Positions 53,435 through 62,882 of a stretch of 64,000 bases of DNA are shown here, piece after piece. Position numbers and translations under genes: made by a program. Positions within the stretch are counted from its first letter, which is position 1, and each line of letters opens with the position of its first letter. The notes under the pieces were generated by a model. The model had not been told where the DNA came from. It searched no databases and was given only the letters and a program-made list of their open reading frames with translations. The stretch is from contig NZ_BDBH01000005.1 of the NCBI RefSeq assembly GCF_001612885.1, forward strand, positions 434,001 to 498,000, in the 5' to 3' direction. The DNA comes from Nocardia harenae NBRC 108248. Its GTDB lineage: Bacteria > Actinomycetota > Actinomycetes > Mycobacteriales > Mycobacteriaceae.

Positions 53435-55428
53435 ACACCGGCAAGCACAGCGAGCTGGCCAACCACGCGTGGTCGGTCGCGGACCTGCTGCGCGGCGACT
53501 ACAAACAGTCCGACTACGGCAAGGTGATCCTGCCGTTCACGGTGCTGCGCCGCCTGGAGTGCGTGCTTGCACCGACCAGGGAAGCGGTACTCGCCAAGGC
53601 CGAGGCGCTGGCCGGGAAGAACATCGACGTCCACCGCTTCCTGACCAAGGCCGCGGACGCGGTGTTCTACAACACCAGCGACCTCACCCTGACCAAGATC
53701 GCCGCCGACCCCGCGCACGCCGCCACCAACCTGATCACCTACATCGGCGCCTTCTCCGAGAACGCGCGGGACGTACTGGAGAAGTACGAATTCGCCCAGC
53801 AGATCCGCAGGCTCGACGCGGCCGGGCTGCTGTATCAGGTGGTCGGCAAGTTCGCCGACCTGGACCTGCGGCCGGAGGTCGTCTCCAACCATCAGATGGG
53901 GTACGTGTTCGAGGAGTTGATCCGGCGGTTCGCCGAGCAGTCGAACGAGACCGCCGGTGAGCACTTCACTCCCCGCGAAGTCATCGAGCTCATGGTGAAC
54001 CTGTTGATCGGGCCGGATATGGATCAGCTCCTCATGCCCGGCGTGGTCCGCCGCGTCCTCGACCCCGCCTGCGGCACCGGCGGCATGCTCAGTTCCGCGG
54101 AAGCCCTCATCATGGCAGTGAACCCGCAGGCGACAGTCGGGCTGTACGGGCAGGAGCTGAACCGGGAATCGTGGGCGATCTGCCGATCCGATCTGATGAT
54201 CAAGGGCGAAGACTCCGAGAACATCGTGCTCGGCAACTCGCTCGATGACAACGACGGGCACAAGAACACCAAATTCGACTACATGCTCGCCAATCCGCCG
54301 TTCGGGGTGGAGTGGAAGAAGATCAAGAGCGATGTGGAGTGGGAGGCGGCTAATCTCGGCGATGCCGGGCGGTACGGGGCTGGGTTGCCTCGCATCAATG
54401 ATGGTTCGCTGTTGTTCTTGCAGCATATGATTTCCAAGATGAAGCCGGTGGGGCCGGATGGGGAGGGTGGTAGTCGGATTGCCATTGTCTTCAATGGTTC
54501 GCCGCTGTTTACCGGGGCGGCTGGGTCCGGGGAGTCGGAGATTCGGCGGTGGATTATCGAGAATGATTGGTTAGAAGCGGTTGTTGCGCTGCCGGATCAG
54601 CTGTTTTACAACACGGGGATTTCCACGTACTTCTGGATACTAACCAATCGAAAGAAGCCCGAGAATCAGGGGAAGGTGGTGTTGCTGGATGCGCGGGAAT
54701 ACTGGGTAAAGATGCGGAAGTCGCTGGGCGACAAGCGCAAAGTGATCGACAGTGATCAGATTCAGAAGGTCACGCAGCTGTACGGGGAGGCGATGAAAAT
54801 CGCGAACAACCCGGATCACACGCTACACGACAAGGTGAAGGTATTCGACAACGAGGAATTCGGTTACCGACGAATTATCGTCGAGCGACCACTCAGACTA
54901 CGGTTTGAGCTCACCAGCGACGGTTTGGACAGGTTGGCATCTTCAGTTCCAGTCCAGAAACTGTATGGCCAATCCGACACCTTCCGCGTCCTTCTGACCC
55001 CGCTGGTCGGCACTTCTTGGACGACGAGGGCTGCCGCGGTCTCTGCCATGCGCGCCGCTGTCGTCGGTGGCGGAAAAACATGGCCTAAGGGGTCAGCTTT
55101 CGAGAGAGTCTTTCGGGACGGGGTAGGCGTGCGAGATACCGATGGCGAGGTGCAGGCGGTAAAGGGCATACCGGAGTCGGATCCCGACCTGCGCGACTAC
55201 GAAATTGTTCCGTTGACAGAAGACATCGACGAGTACTTGAGCCGCGAGGTTCTGCTGTACGCTCCCGACGCCTGGGTAGACTATTCGAAGACCAAAGTAG
55301 GTTACGAAATCCCGTTTACACGGCATTTCTATTCATACACACCCCCCCGACCACTGACGGAGATTGATGCGGAACTGAAGACGCTGGAAGAGCAGATCCA
55401 AAAGCTGCTAGGAGAAGTAACACAATGA
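53431..55428 (+). CDS. hsdM: Type I restriction-modification methyltransferase subunit
   Basis: 665-residue N6-adenine methyltransferase subunit. N-terminal HsdM_N helices (WSVADLLRGDYKQSDYGKVILPFTVLRRLECVL), GEHFTPREVIELMVNLL, motif I LDPACGTGGML (Asp near 211) and motif IV ANPPFG (Asn near 288). It has a C-terminal extension of more than 100 residues beyond E. coli HsdM. GC drops from about 54540 onwards into hsdS. GTG 53431 overlaps the pseudo-methylase stop. It would modify host DNA as M2S with HsdS. Confidence 0.95.
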   Translation: MNTGKHSELANHAWSVADLLRGDYKQSDYGKVILPFTVLRRLECVLAPTREAVLAKAEALAGKNIDVHRFLTKAADAVFYNTSDLTLTKIAADPAHAATNLITYIGAFSENARDVLEKYEFAQQIRRLDAAGLLYQVVGKFADLDLRPEVVSNHQMGYVFEELIRRFAEQSNETAGEHFTPREVIELMVNLLIGPDMDQLLMPGVVRRVLDPACGTGGMLSSAEALIMAVNPQATVGLYGQELNRESWAICRSDLMIKGEDSENIVLGNSLDDNDGHKNTKFDYMLANPPFGVEWKKIKSDVEWEAANLGDAGRYGAGLPRINDGSLLFLQHMISKMKPVGPDGEGGSRIAIVFNGSPLFTGAAGSGESEIRRWIIENDWLEAVVALPDQLFYNTGISTYFWILTNRKKPENQGKVVLLDAREYWVKMRKSLGDKRKVIDSDQIQKVTQLYGEAMKIANNPDHTLHDKVKVFDNEEFGYRRIIVERPLRLRFELTSDGLDRLASSVPVQKLYGQSDTFRVLLTPLVGTSWTTRAAAVSAMRAAVVGGGKTWPKGSAFERVFRDGVGVRDTDGEVQAVKGIPESDPDLRDYEIVPLTEDIDEYLSREVLLYAPDAWVDYSKTKVGYEIPFTRHFYSYTPPRPLTEIDAELKTLEEQIQKLLGEVTQ

Positions 55429-56687
55429 GTGCTGCGTCCGCAATCCCGACACTTCGCGTCAAACAAATTGCCACGAAGATTGGCAGCGGCAAGACGCCAT
55501 CAGGCGGTTCCGAAACCTATTCAGATTCTGGAGTGTTGTTTATTCGCAGCCAGAATGTCCAGTTCGGGGCGCTAAATCTGACAGATATCGTCCACATCAA
55601 TGACGCAACGCACCGCGATATGTACAGCACGAGGGTTCACGACGGAGATGTACTACTGAATATCACCGGCGCCTCCCTCGGCCGTGTCGCATATTACCGA
55701 GCAGAACTTGGCGAAGCAAATGTCAATCAGCACGTCTGCATAATTCGACCCCAAAGCAGCATGGACACGCGGTACCTCTCGTACGCATTGTCATCCGACC
55801 TGTGCCAAGATCAAATAGCAGGAATGCAGGCAGGAGGAAACCGGGACGGTCTCAACTTCGAACAGGTGGGTGGGCTGAGACTCCCAGTGCCATCATTAGA
55901 GATGCAGCGCCGAATTGCCGACTTCCTCGACGCCGAAATCTCTCGCCTAGACCGACTCGCAGCCCTCCGCAAACGGGTTCGCGAATTGGTAGAATTGAGA
56001 AATGAGCGGCTTGTCGACACCGTTCTCTGGTCTGGACTTTCGAATCACAAACGGCGAACAATACCGCTGAAGTATCTTGCACAAGAAATATCGGTTGGAA
56101 TCGTTGTCACTCCTGCAAAGTGGTATGTCGACAGTGATGGCGTTCCAGCATTGCGCGGCATCAATGTCCGGCCAGGACACATCGACTTGTCCGATCTTGC
56201 AAACATCAGCATCGAAGGTCACACTCACCATTCCAAGTCGAGGCTCAGCGTAGGGGACGTTGTTGTGGTTCGCACCGGCCAAGCAGGCGCGGCAGCCGTG
56301 GTGCCGCCAGCCCTAAACGGTGCCAACTGTATTGATCTTATTATTATTCGCTGTGGCTCGAAACTGTCTCCAGACTACCTTCAATATGTCATAAACTCGG
56401 CGCATACACGAAACACGATTGCCGAATACTCGGTTGGAAGTATACAGTCACACTTCAACGTGAGTTCAATGAAGCAGGTCGGGATTCCGTGCCGCACCAG
56501 GAATGAGCAAGATGATATCGTGCTAGAAATCGACACTAGCCTTCAACAGGGAAGCAATGCGATCGAACTTTTGCGACGCCAGGAGGCCTTGCTGTCCGAA
56601 CGCCGTAAATCTCTGGTCTTAGGTGCCATAACCGGCATGATTGATATCACCACTGCCTCCGGCCGAAATCTCACCAAGGGGATATAG
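55425..56687 (+). CDS. hsdS: Type I restriction-modification specificity subunit
   Basis: 420 residues with two target-recognition domains each followed by a conserved coiled coil: TRD1 (about 10-160: KIGSGKTPSGGSETYSDSGVLFIRSQNV), central repeat MQRRIADFLDAEISRLDRLAALRKRVRELVELRNERL, TRD2 (about 205-365: EISVGIVVTPAKWYVDSDGVPALRGINV), and a closing coiled coil (DDIVLEIDTSLQQGSNAIELLRRQEALLSERRKSLVLGAITG). It sets the bipartite DNA target of methylation and cleavage. GC is much lower than the genome average here, typical of swapped TRDs. ATG 55425 overlaps the hsdM stop. Confidence 0.95.
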   Translation: MSAASAIPTLRVKQIATKIGSGKTPSGGSETYSDSGVLFIRSQNVQFGALNLTDIVHINDATHRDMYSTRVHDGDVLLNITGASLGRVAYYRAELGEANVNQHVCIIRPQSSMDTRYLSYALSSDLCQDQIAGMQAGGNRDGLNFEQVGGLRLPVPSLEMQRRIADFLDAEISRLDRLAALRKRVRELVELRNERLVDTVLWSGLSNHKRRTIPLKYLAQEISVGIVVTPAKWYVDSDGVPALRGINVRPGHIDLSDLANISIEGHTHHSKSRLSVGDVVVVRTGQAGAAAVVPPALNGANCIDLIIIRCGSKLSPDYLQYVINSAHTRNTIAEYSVGSIQSHFNVSSMKQVGIPCRTRNEQDDIVLEIDTSLQQGSNAIELLRRQEALLSERRKSLVLGAITGMIDITTASGRNLTKGI

Positions 56688-56693
56688 CAAACC

Positions 56694-59600
56694 ATGTCCG
56701 TACACAGCGAGCAGACGTTCGGGGAGGCCATCATCCAAGCGATGCTGGCGAACGGCTGGCGGGAGGGCAACCCGCACGAATACCGCGCGGAACTCGGACT
56801 GGACCTCGGCGAACTACTCACCTTCATCTCACAAACCCAGCAACCCGAGTGGGACGCCCTGCTCGCCACCTACGGCGAAGACCACAACGCCGCCCAGCAG
56901 GGATTCGCGAAGCGCCTCGGTGACGAGCTGGCCGCCAAGGGCCTCATGCGAGTCCTGCGGGAAGGGGTGAAGGACCGGGGAATCCTGATCCGGATCGCCT
57001 ACTTCAAGCCGAACCTCGTCACCTCCGACGCCGCACTGCACGCCTACAAAGCCAACCGCCTCACCGTCGTCCGCGAACTCCCGTACGCGACCAAGCCCGG
57101 CGCATCCCGCCCCCGCCTCGACCTCGCCCTGCTGCTCAACGGAATCCCCGTGGCGACAGCCGAACTCAAGAACCCCCTGACCGGCCAGGGCGTCGAGGAG
57201 GCGAAGGCTCAGTACCGCACCGACCGCGACCCCACCGAGCTGATCTTCAAGCACCGCGTGATCGCCAACTTCGCCGTGGACCCCGACTTGGTGTTCGTCA
57301 CCACCCAGCTGCGCGCGGCGAAGACGGTCTTCCTGCCCTTCAACACCGGTTCGGCGGGGCCGGGCAATGCGGGCGGCAAGGGGAACCCGTCGCCCACGGT
57401 GGCGGGCAAGTACGCCACCTCGTACCTGTGGGAGCAGGTCTGGCAGCCGGACAACTGGCTGGACCTGCTGGAACGCTTCGTGCACACCACCGAGCAGAAG
57501 GGGCCGGGCGGGAAGACCACGCGCTCGACGATCTTCCCGCGCTTCCACCAGTGGGACGCGGTCAAGAAGCTCACCGCCCATGCCGCGACCCACGGGGCGG
57601 GGCATCACTACCTGGTGATGGCCTCGGCCGGCTCCGGCAAGTCGAATACCATCGGCTGGCTCGCGCATCGGCTGAGCGACCTGCACACCGAGCGGCTGGA
57701 GAACCTCGATCCGGCGGCGCGGGACGCCGGGTTGCGGCCGGGGGTGCCGGTGTTCGACAAGGTCATCATCATTACCGACCGGCGCAATCTGGATTCGCAG
57801 CTGCGCGATACGGTCGGCGGGTTCGAGCGGGTGCACGGCCTGGTGGTGAAGATCGACGACAAGGCGGGCTCGAAGTCCGAGCAACTCGCGCGGGCCTTGA
57901 ATTCGCAGAGCGGCAAGATCATCACCGTTACCCTGCACACTTTCCCGGCGCTGCTGGAGTACCTGCGCCGCGAGCAGACGAAACTTGCCGGTGGCCGCTA
58001 CGCGATCGTCATCGACGAGGCGCACTCCTCGCAGTCCGGCGATGCGGCGGCGGCCGTGCGGAGCGCGCTGCGCGATCTGGGGCTCGACGCGGACGACGAC
58101 GAGGGTGGCGCGGTCGCGGCGAAGCTGCCCGAACACCTGCGGGCCAAGGCGGCCGCCAGGGCGAAGGCCGCCAATATCTCCTATTTCGCCTTCACCGCGA
58201 CGCCCAAGGCGAAGACGCTGGAGAACTTCGGCACCGCCGACGGGTCCGAGTACCGGCCGTTCCACACCTATTCCATGCGGCAGGCGATCGAGGAGGGGTT
58301 CATCCTCGACCCGCTGCGCAATTACGTCACCTACCAGGCCTACTACCGGCTGGTGAACCAGAATCCCACCGATGTCGAGGTGCCCGAGGCCAAGGCCTCG
58401 AGCATGCTCGCGCGGTTCGCGTTCATGCACCCCTCCGCGGTGGATCAGCACGCGGAGGTGATCGTCGAGCATTTCATCGCGCATACCAGGAGCCGGCTCG
58501 GTGGCCGGGCGAAGTCGATGGTGGTGACCGCGTCCAGGCAGAGCGCGGTCGCGATGGCGCGGGCGATCAAGAGATTTCTGCGGGTTCGGGAGTACGACAC
58601 CAAGTACCCGGATGTGGGTGTGCTGGTCGCGTTCTCCGGGAGCCTCGAGGTCGACGGCGAAGAGGTGACCGAGCCGTCGGAGAACGATGGGCTCGCCGAA
58701 TCCGCGCTGCCGAAGGCCTTCCGCTACACCCGGGCCGACGACCGGGCGACCAAGTCGGGCGGCAAGGGGCAGCGCGAGTACCGGATTCTGGTGGTGGCCG
58801 AGAAATATCAGACCGGGTTCGACGAGCCGCTGCTCACCACGATGTATGTGAACAAGACGCTCACCGGGATCGCCGCTGTGCAGACGCTCTCGCGGCTCAA
58901 CCGCACCCGTACGGGAAAGGCGCAGCAGGATCTGGTGGTGCTCGATTTCGTCAACGAGGCCGAGCACATCCGGGAGTCGTTCGCGCCCTACTACGAGGAC
59001 GCGTTCACCCTGCCGACCGACCCGAACCTACTGTATGTCGCCCGCGACCGGGTAATGAATGCGCCGATCCTGATCACGCCGGAGATGCAGGAATTCGCTG
59101 TCGCCTACCTGGTGGCCGAGCGGAAGGCGGCCGGATCGGCGGCGGCGTGGACCAAACTGCACGCCGAGCTCTACCGGCACCTGGCTCCCGCCGTGGACCG
59201 GTTCGCGCTGCTCCTCGACAGCACGGAGGAGGACGATGTCGCGCTCGCGGAATCGTTCCGGGCCGACCTCGGCGACTACATCCGCAAGTACGGATTCCTC
59301 GCGCAGATCGTGCCGTACCAGGACCCCGACCTGGAGCTGCTGTACCTCTACGGGCGGCACCTGCTGAATCGGCTGCCCCGGCGGGCCGACGGCGGCATCG
59401 ATATCGGCGAGATCGACCTCAGCCACCTCCGGCTCGAGCAGACCGGGGAGCACGACCTCGGGCTCGCCCCGGAGGGCGCGCAGGAACTCCGGGGATTCGG
59501 CGACGGCGCCGGGCCGGCCGCGGAACCCGAGAAATCACTGCTCTCCGCGCTGGTGGAGCGCTTCAACGAGCGGTACGGCACGGAATTCTCCGAGGAGCAC

Positions 59601-59858
59601 CTCGCCCTGCCGTTCGAGGCGGCGATGGACGAGCCGCAGGTCGAGCAGGCACGCCTGGCGAACAAGAATGTCGACGATTTCGGCGTCGTCTTCGACAAGG
59701 TGTTCGCCGAGAAGATGGTCGAACACTTCGATACCCTCAATGACCTGGGTGGCCGATACTTCGCCCAGGACAAGGAGTTCAAACGGGACCTGGACCGGCA
59801 GGCGCGCACCGCGGCGTTCCGGTTGCTCGGGCGACGGCACGGGCTGCCCGAGCTGTAG
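56694..59858 (+). CDS. hsdR: Type I restriction-modification endonuclease/translocase subunit
   Basis: 1054 residues. N-terminal PD-(D/E)xK nuclease: LDLALLLNGIPVATAELKN gives Asp143, Glu157 and Lys159. SF2 motor: ASAGSGKSNT (Lys near 316), VIIITDRRNLDSQLRDT, VIDEAHSSQSG (DEAH near 441), YFAFTATPKAKTLE, VVAEKYQTGFDEPLLTTMYVNKTL, and a QTLSRLNRT-type motif VI. A C-terminal helical region would contact HsdM/HsdS. All nuclease and helicase motifs are intact, so restriction is probably active. It starts 6 bases after hsdS. Confidence 0.96.
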   Translation: MSVHSEQTFGEAIIQAMLANGWREGNPHEYRAELGLDLGELLTFISQTQQPEWDALLATYGEDHNAAQQGFAKRLGDELAAKGLMRVLREGVKDRGILIRIAYFKPNLVTSDAALHAYKANRLTVVRELPYATKPGASRPRLDLALLLNGIPVATAELKNPLTGQGVEEAKAQYRTDRDPTELIFKHRVIANFAVDPDLVFVTTQLRAAKTVFLPFNTGSAGPGNAGGKGNPSPTVAGKYATSYLWEQVWQPDNWLDLLERFVHTTEQKGPGGKTTRSTIFPRFHQWDAVKKLTAHAATHGAGHHYLVMASAGSGKSNTIGWLAHRLSDLHTERLENLDPAARDAGLRPGVPVFDKVIIITDRRNLDSQLRDTVGGFERVHGLVVKIDDKAGSKSEQLARALNSQSGKIITVTLHTFPALLEYLRREQTKLAGGRYAIVIDEAHSSQSGDAAAAVRSALRDLGLDADDDEGGAVAAKLPEHLRAKAAARAKAANISYFAFTATPKAKTLENFGTADGSEYRPFHTYSMRQAIEEGFILDPLRNYVTYQAYYRLVNQNPTDVEVPEAKASSMLARFAFMHPSAVDQHAEVIVEHFIAHTRSRLGGRAKSMVVTASRQSAVAMARAIKRFLRVREYDTKYPDVGVLVAFSGSLEVDGEEVTEPSENDGLAESALPKAFRYTRADDRATKSGGKGQREYRILVVAEKYQTGFDEPLLTTMYVNKTLTGIAAVQTLSRLNRTRTGKAQQDLVVLDFVNEAEHIRESFAPYYEDAFTLPTDPNLLYVARDRVMNAPILITPEMQEFAVAYLVAERKAAGSAAAWTKLHAELYRHLAPAVDRFALLLDSTEEDDVALAESFRADLGDYIRKYGFLAQIVPYQDPDLELLYLYGRHLLNRLPRRADGGIDIGEIDLSHLRLEQTGEHDLGLAPEGAQELRGFGDGAGPAAEPEKSLLSALVERFNERYGTEFSEEHLALPFEAAMDEPQVEQARLANKNVDDFGVVFDKVFAEKMVEHFDTLNDLGGRYFAQDKEFKRDLDRQARTAAFRLLGRRHGLPEL

Positions 59859-59882
59859 CGCGGGGAGGGCAGGGGGTAGGCG

Positions 59883-61487
59883 ATGCCGGCTCGGCGCGTC
59901 GGGCTGCGCTACGACCTGATCGAGGAGATCGGGTTCGGCGGGATGGGGTCGGTCTGGCGCGGGTACGACACCGTGCTCGACCGGGAGATCGCGGTCAAGA
60001 CGATCCGCTTCGCCCAGATCCACTCGGAGACCGATGCCGCCGAGTTCGCCGAGCGCTTCCGCCGCGAAGCCCGGATCACCGCGCGGATCCGGCATCACGG
60101 CGTCCCGCAGGTGTACGACGCCGTGCTCGACGCCGGCCTGAGCGAGGTTTACCTCGTGATGGAGCTGGTCGAGGGCGCCGCCACGCTGCGGAGCTATCTC
60201 ATCGCCGGGCAGCCGCTGCCGGTGGAGTGGGCGGTCGCGGTGGCCGCGCAGATCGCCACCACACTCTCCTACGCGCACGCGCTGCCGGTGGTGCACCGCG
60301 ACCTCAAACCCGACAATGTGCTCGTCACCCCCAATGGCACGGTGAAGGTCATCGATTTCGGCATTGCCGCGCTGCTCGAGCCGGGCACGCCGAAGCTGAC
60401 CATGACGGGGGCGTTCCTGGGGTCCGCGGCCTACATGTCGCCGGAGCAGGCATCCGGGGACAAGGTCACGCCGCGGACCGACCTCTACGCCCTCGGCTGC
60501 ATCCTCTATGAGACGCTCTGCGGGCGACCGGTCTTCGAGGGGACCGTGCCCGCCGTCCTGCACCAGCACGCCGGCACCGCGCCGACTCCGCCCCGCGCCC
60601 TGCGCGCCGACCTACCGGACGAGCTGGACCGGCTGGTCACGGAGTTGCTCGCCAAGCGGCCCGAGGAGCGGCCGGGTGACGCGGCGGCGGTCTACGAGCG
60701 GCTGCTTCCCCTGCTGCCCGCACCCGGTGCGGTCATCGCACCGGACCGTGAACCCCCGGCCGACGTGCCCGACCCGACCATCGTCTTCCGGCGCCCCAAC
60801 GCACCGCTGCGGATCGCGGAGACCGCGCCCGCACCCCGATTCCAGGGCTCGCTGCCCGCCACCGCTCCGGTCAACGGCGACGTCCTCGAGCAGCGGCTGC
60901 GCCGGCACGTGGACGAGTACCGCGGCCTGCTCGCCGACGGCCGCGCGCTGCAAGCGGCCGATGTCCTCAGCGGCATCGTCGAGCCGGCGGGCCGCGCCTT
61001 CGGCACCGGCAGTCCGCGCGTGCTGGAACTGCGGTTGGATGTCGCGCTGGCCCGCTTCGTCGGTCGCGAATTCCGCCGGGCGCGGGCCGAGTTCGACGCT
61101 CTCGCCGCCGCGTTCGCGCGGGCGAACGGATTCGGCGACGAGCTGACCATGCAGTGCCGCAAATTCGCCGCGGACTGCCGGGTGGAGCTCGGCGAACTCA
61201 CCGAGGCCCTCTCCGATATGCGCGCCCTGCTCGCCGACGTGCGCGCGGTGTCCGGGGATGCCGGCGAAACGGCCCTGGAGCTGCGGCTCTCGCTCGGCCT
61301 GCTGCTCGCGCTCATGCGGCGGCGGGAGGAGGCGTTCGACGTTCTGGATGCGCTGTACGACGATCTGCTGCTCGTTCGCGGCGGTGACGACGGGCTGACC
61401 GTCGAGGTCGCCGAGGCGCTGGCGCGGTTCGGTGACGATGAGCCGCCGGCGAGCGGTAGCGACTCGGCGGACCGCTTCGTCAATTGA
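59883..61487 (+). CDS. Soluble Ser/Thr protein kinase with helical C-terminal region
   Basis: 534 residues. Complete Hanks-type kinase at about 8-280: EIGFGGMGSVWRGYD, IAVKTI (Lys39), HRDLKPDNVL (Asp140), VIDFGIAAL (Asp158), and AYMSPEQASGDKVTPRTDLYALG. A Pro-rich linker (285-330) leads to a TPR-like helical region (about 335-520: RRHVDEYRGLLADGRALQAADVLSG ... MRALLADVRAVSGDAGETALELRLSLGLLLALMRRREEAFDVLDALYDD). No transmembrane helix or PASTA repeats. It begins 24 bases after hsdR in the same direction, so it is probably part of the R-M operon and may phosphorylate its subunits or sense phage. Confidence 0.92.
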   Translation: MPARRVGLRYDLIEEIGFGGMGSVWRGYDTVLDREIAVKTIRFAQIHSETDAAEFAERFRREARITARIRHHGVPQVYDAVLDAGLSEVYLVMELVEGAATLRSYLIAGQPLPVEWAVAVAAQIATTLSYAHALPVVHRDLKPDNVLVTPNGTVKVIDFGIAALLEPGTPKLTMTGAFLGSAAYMSPEQASGDKVTPRTDLYALGCILYETLCGRPVFEGTVPAVLHQHAGTAPTPPRALRADLPDELDRLVTELLAKRPEERPGDAAAVYERLLPLLPAPGAVIAPDREPPADVPDPTIVFRRPNAPLRIAETAPAPRFQGSLPATAPVNGDVLEQRLRRHVDEYRGLLADGRALQAADVLSGIVEPAGRAFGTGSPRVLELRLDVALARFVGREFRRARAEFDALAAAFARANGFGDELTMQCRKFAADCRVELGELTEALSDMRALLADVRAVSGDAGETALELRLSLGLLLALMRRREEAFDVLDALYDDLLLVRGGDDGLTVEVAEALARFGDDEPPASGSDSADRFVN

Positions 61488-61794
61488 TCAGGATCGGACC
61501 GGCGATCCAGCAAACACTTGTCCGTCGCGATCATGCAGCCCCTGCCTCTCTTTTCACACGCGAAAGCGGTCGACGCGCTACCCGCCTGAAATTGCTTCAG
61601 TAGCAGTCGATTCAGTGGTTATTAGACATCGAGGCATTAGCATTGGGGCGGGGAAATGGCGGGTCCAGAAGTACCGTTCGCGAACGCCAGGACACCGCCC
61701 ACCAGGGGGGCGACAACCGTCCAGCAAAGACTGTGGCGAGCACCCACCGATGTGGCCCGCGGCCATCCAGAATTCGAGAAAGGTTCCGTCCACC
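61488..61794. other. 307-base gap upstream of second XRE regulator
   Basis: No gene supported. It holds the presumed promoter of the XRE-DUF397 pair, with an AT-richer patch at about 61590-61645. An in-frame ATG at 61750 could extend the regulator by 15 residues. No clear terminator for the kinase gene and no repeat or att-like element was recognised. Confidence 0.5.
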
Positions 61795-62679
61795 GTGGTG
61801 ACACCGAAGAAGCCGCCCAGCACGATTCCGCGCCGACAGCTCGGCCGCTACCTGCGAGATCTCCGGCAGGAGGCGGGGTATTCGATTGCCAATGCCGCCC
61901 GGCTGATCGAGCGGGGCACCGGGACGCTCCAGCGGCTCGAGAAAGGGCAGGCAGGGCGGATTCGGACGCTCGATATCCAGGCGCTGTGCCAGCTCTACGG
62001 GGTGCCGGAGAAGTTGCCCATGCTCCTGGAGCTGGCGCGGGAGGCCGACTCCAATGCCGGGGACGGTGGGCTGTGGTGGCAGGAGTACTCCGACGCGATC
62101 CGCGCCGATTTCGAGCTGTACGTCAGCCTGGAGTCTTCGGCATCGAAGCTCACGATCTTCCGTCCGGACATCATCAGCCGGTTGTTCCAGACCAACGGCT
62201 ACGCGCGGGCGCTGGATGACCTGTTCGAGCCCGGTGCTGGCGCCGAGCAGGTCGCGCACCGGGCGAGCGTGCGCGCCAACCGGCAGCGCATCGTCACTCG
62301 CAAGCAGAATCCGGTCCAGGTCGACCTTCTGCTGGACGAACTGGTGCTGCGGCGCCGCGTCGGCGTTCCGAAAGTGATGGCACGCCAGCTGATGAGCCTC
62401 GCGGACCTGCCCGCGAACGTGACCGTTTCCCTGCTTCCGTTCAGCGCGGGCTATCCGCTCGGCGTCGCCAGCGGGCCGTTCATGATCCTGGACTTCGATG
62501 AGGTCGCCGGGGAAATTCCAACGGTGTTCGTCGAGGGCTTCCGTGGCAACATGTACTACGACAAGGCAACGGCGGTAAAGCACTTCCGGGAGACGTTCGC
62601 CCGGCTCCGCGCGGCCGCCCTGTCCCCGGCAGACAGCAAGCAGGCGCTGCGGCGCATGGCAAGGGAGGACGAGCGATGA
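61795..62679 (+). CDS. XRE regulator with DUF5753 domain (copy 2)
   Basis: 294 residues, close paralogue of the regulator at 46634: HTH RRQLGRYLRDLRQEAGYSIANAARLIERGTGTLQRLEKGQAGRIRTLDIQALCQLYG, then DUF5753 (WWQEYSDAIRADFELYVSLESSASKLTIFRPDIISRLFQTNGYARALDDL ... VTVSLLPFSAGYPLGVASGPFMILDFDE ... GFRGNMYYDKATAVKHFRETF). GTG 61795 has GAGAAAGG 10 bases upstream; GTG 61798 and ATG 61750 are alternatives. The stop overlaps the DUF397 ATG by 4 bases. Orientation is opposite to copy 1. Confidence 0.9.
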   Translation: MVTPKKPPSTIPRRQLGRYLRDLRQEAGYSIANAARLIERGTGTLQRLEKGQAGRIRTLDIQALCQLYGVPEKLPMLLELAREADSNAGDGGLWWQEYSDAIRADFELYVSLESSASKLTIFRPDIISRLFQTNGYARALDDLFEPGAGAEQVAHRASVRANRQRIVTRKQNPVQVDLLLDELVLRRRVGVPKVMARQLMSLADLPANVTVSLLPFSAGYPLGVASGPFMILDFDEVAGEIPTVFVEGFRGNMYYDKATAVKHFRETFARLRAAALSPADSKQALRRMAREDER

Positions 62680-62882
62680 CATCGGAACTGTCCAACGCCA
62701 GGTGGTTCAAATCGAGCTTCAGCGGCGGCAACAACGAGTGCGTCGAGGTCGCCCATCTGGACGGCGGACGGGTCGGCGTGCGTGACTCCAAGAACCCCGC
62801 AGGCGCCGCACTGGTCTTCACCGCCGGCGAGTGGGATGCCTTCCTCTCCGGCGCCCAGGGCGGCGAGTTCAACCGCCCGTAG
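62676..62882 (+). CDS. DUF397 protein (copy 2)
   Basis: 68 residues: LSNARWFKSSFSGGNNECVEVAHLDGGRVGVRDSKNPAGAALVFTAGEWDAFLSGAQGGEF, the full DUF397 signature, the same length as copy 1 and colinear with it. Small partner of the preceding XRE-DUF5753 regulator. Its 3' end overlaps the convergent CYTH gene by 14 bases. Confidence 0.95.
   Translation: MTSELSNARWFKSSFSGGNNECVEVAHLDGGRVGVRDSKNPAGAALVFTAGEWDAFLSGAQGGEFNRP

Noticed and set aside
56829..58967. 712-codon minus-strand frame opposite hsdR
   Set aside because: Shadow of the hsdR frame; hsdR has all nuclease and helicase motifs.
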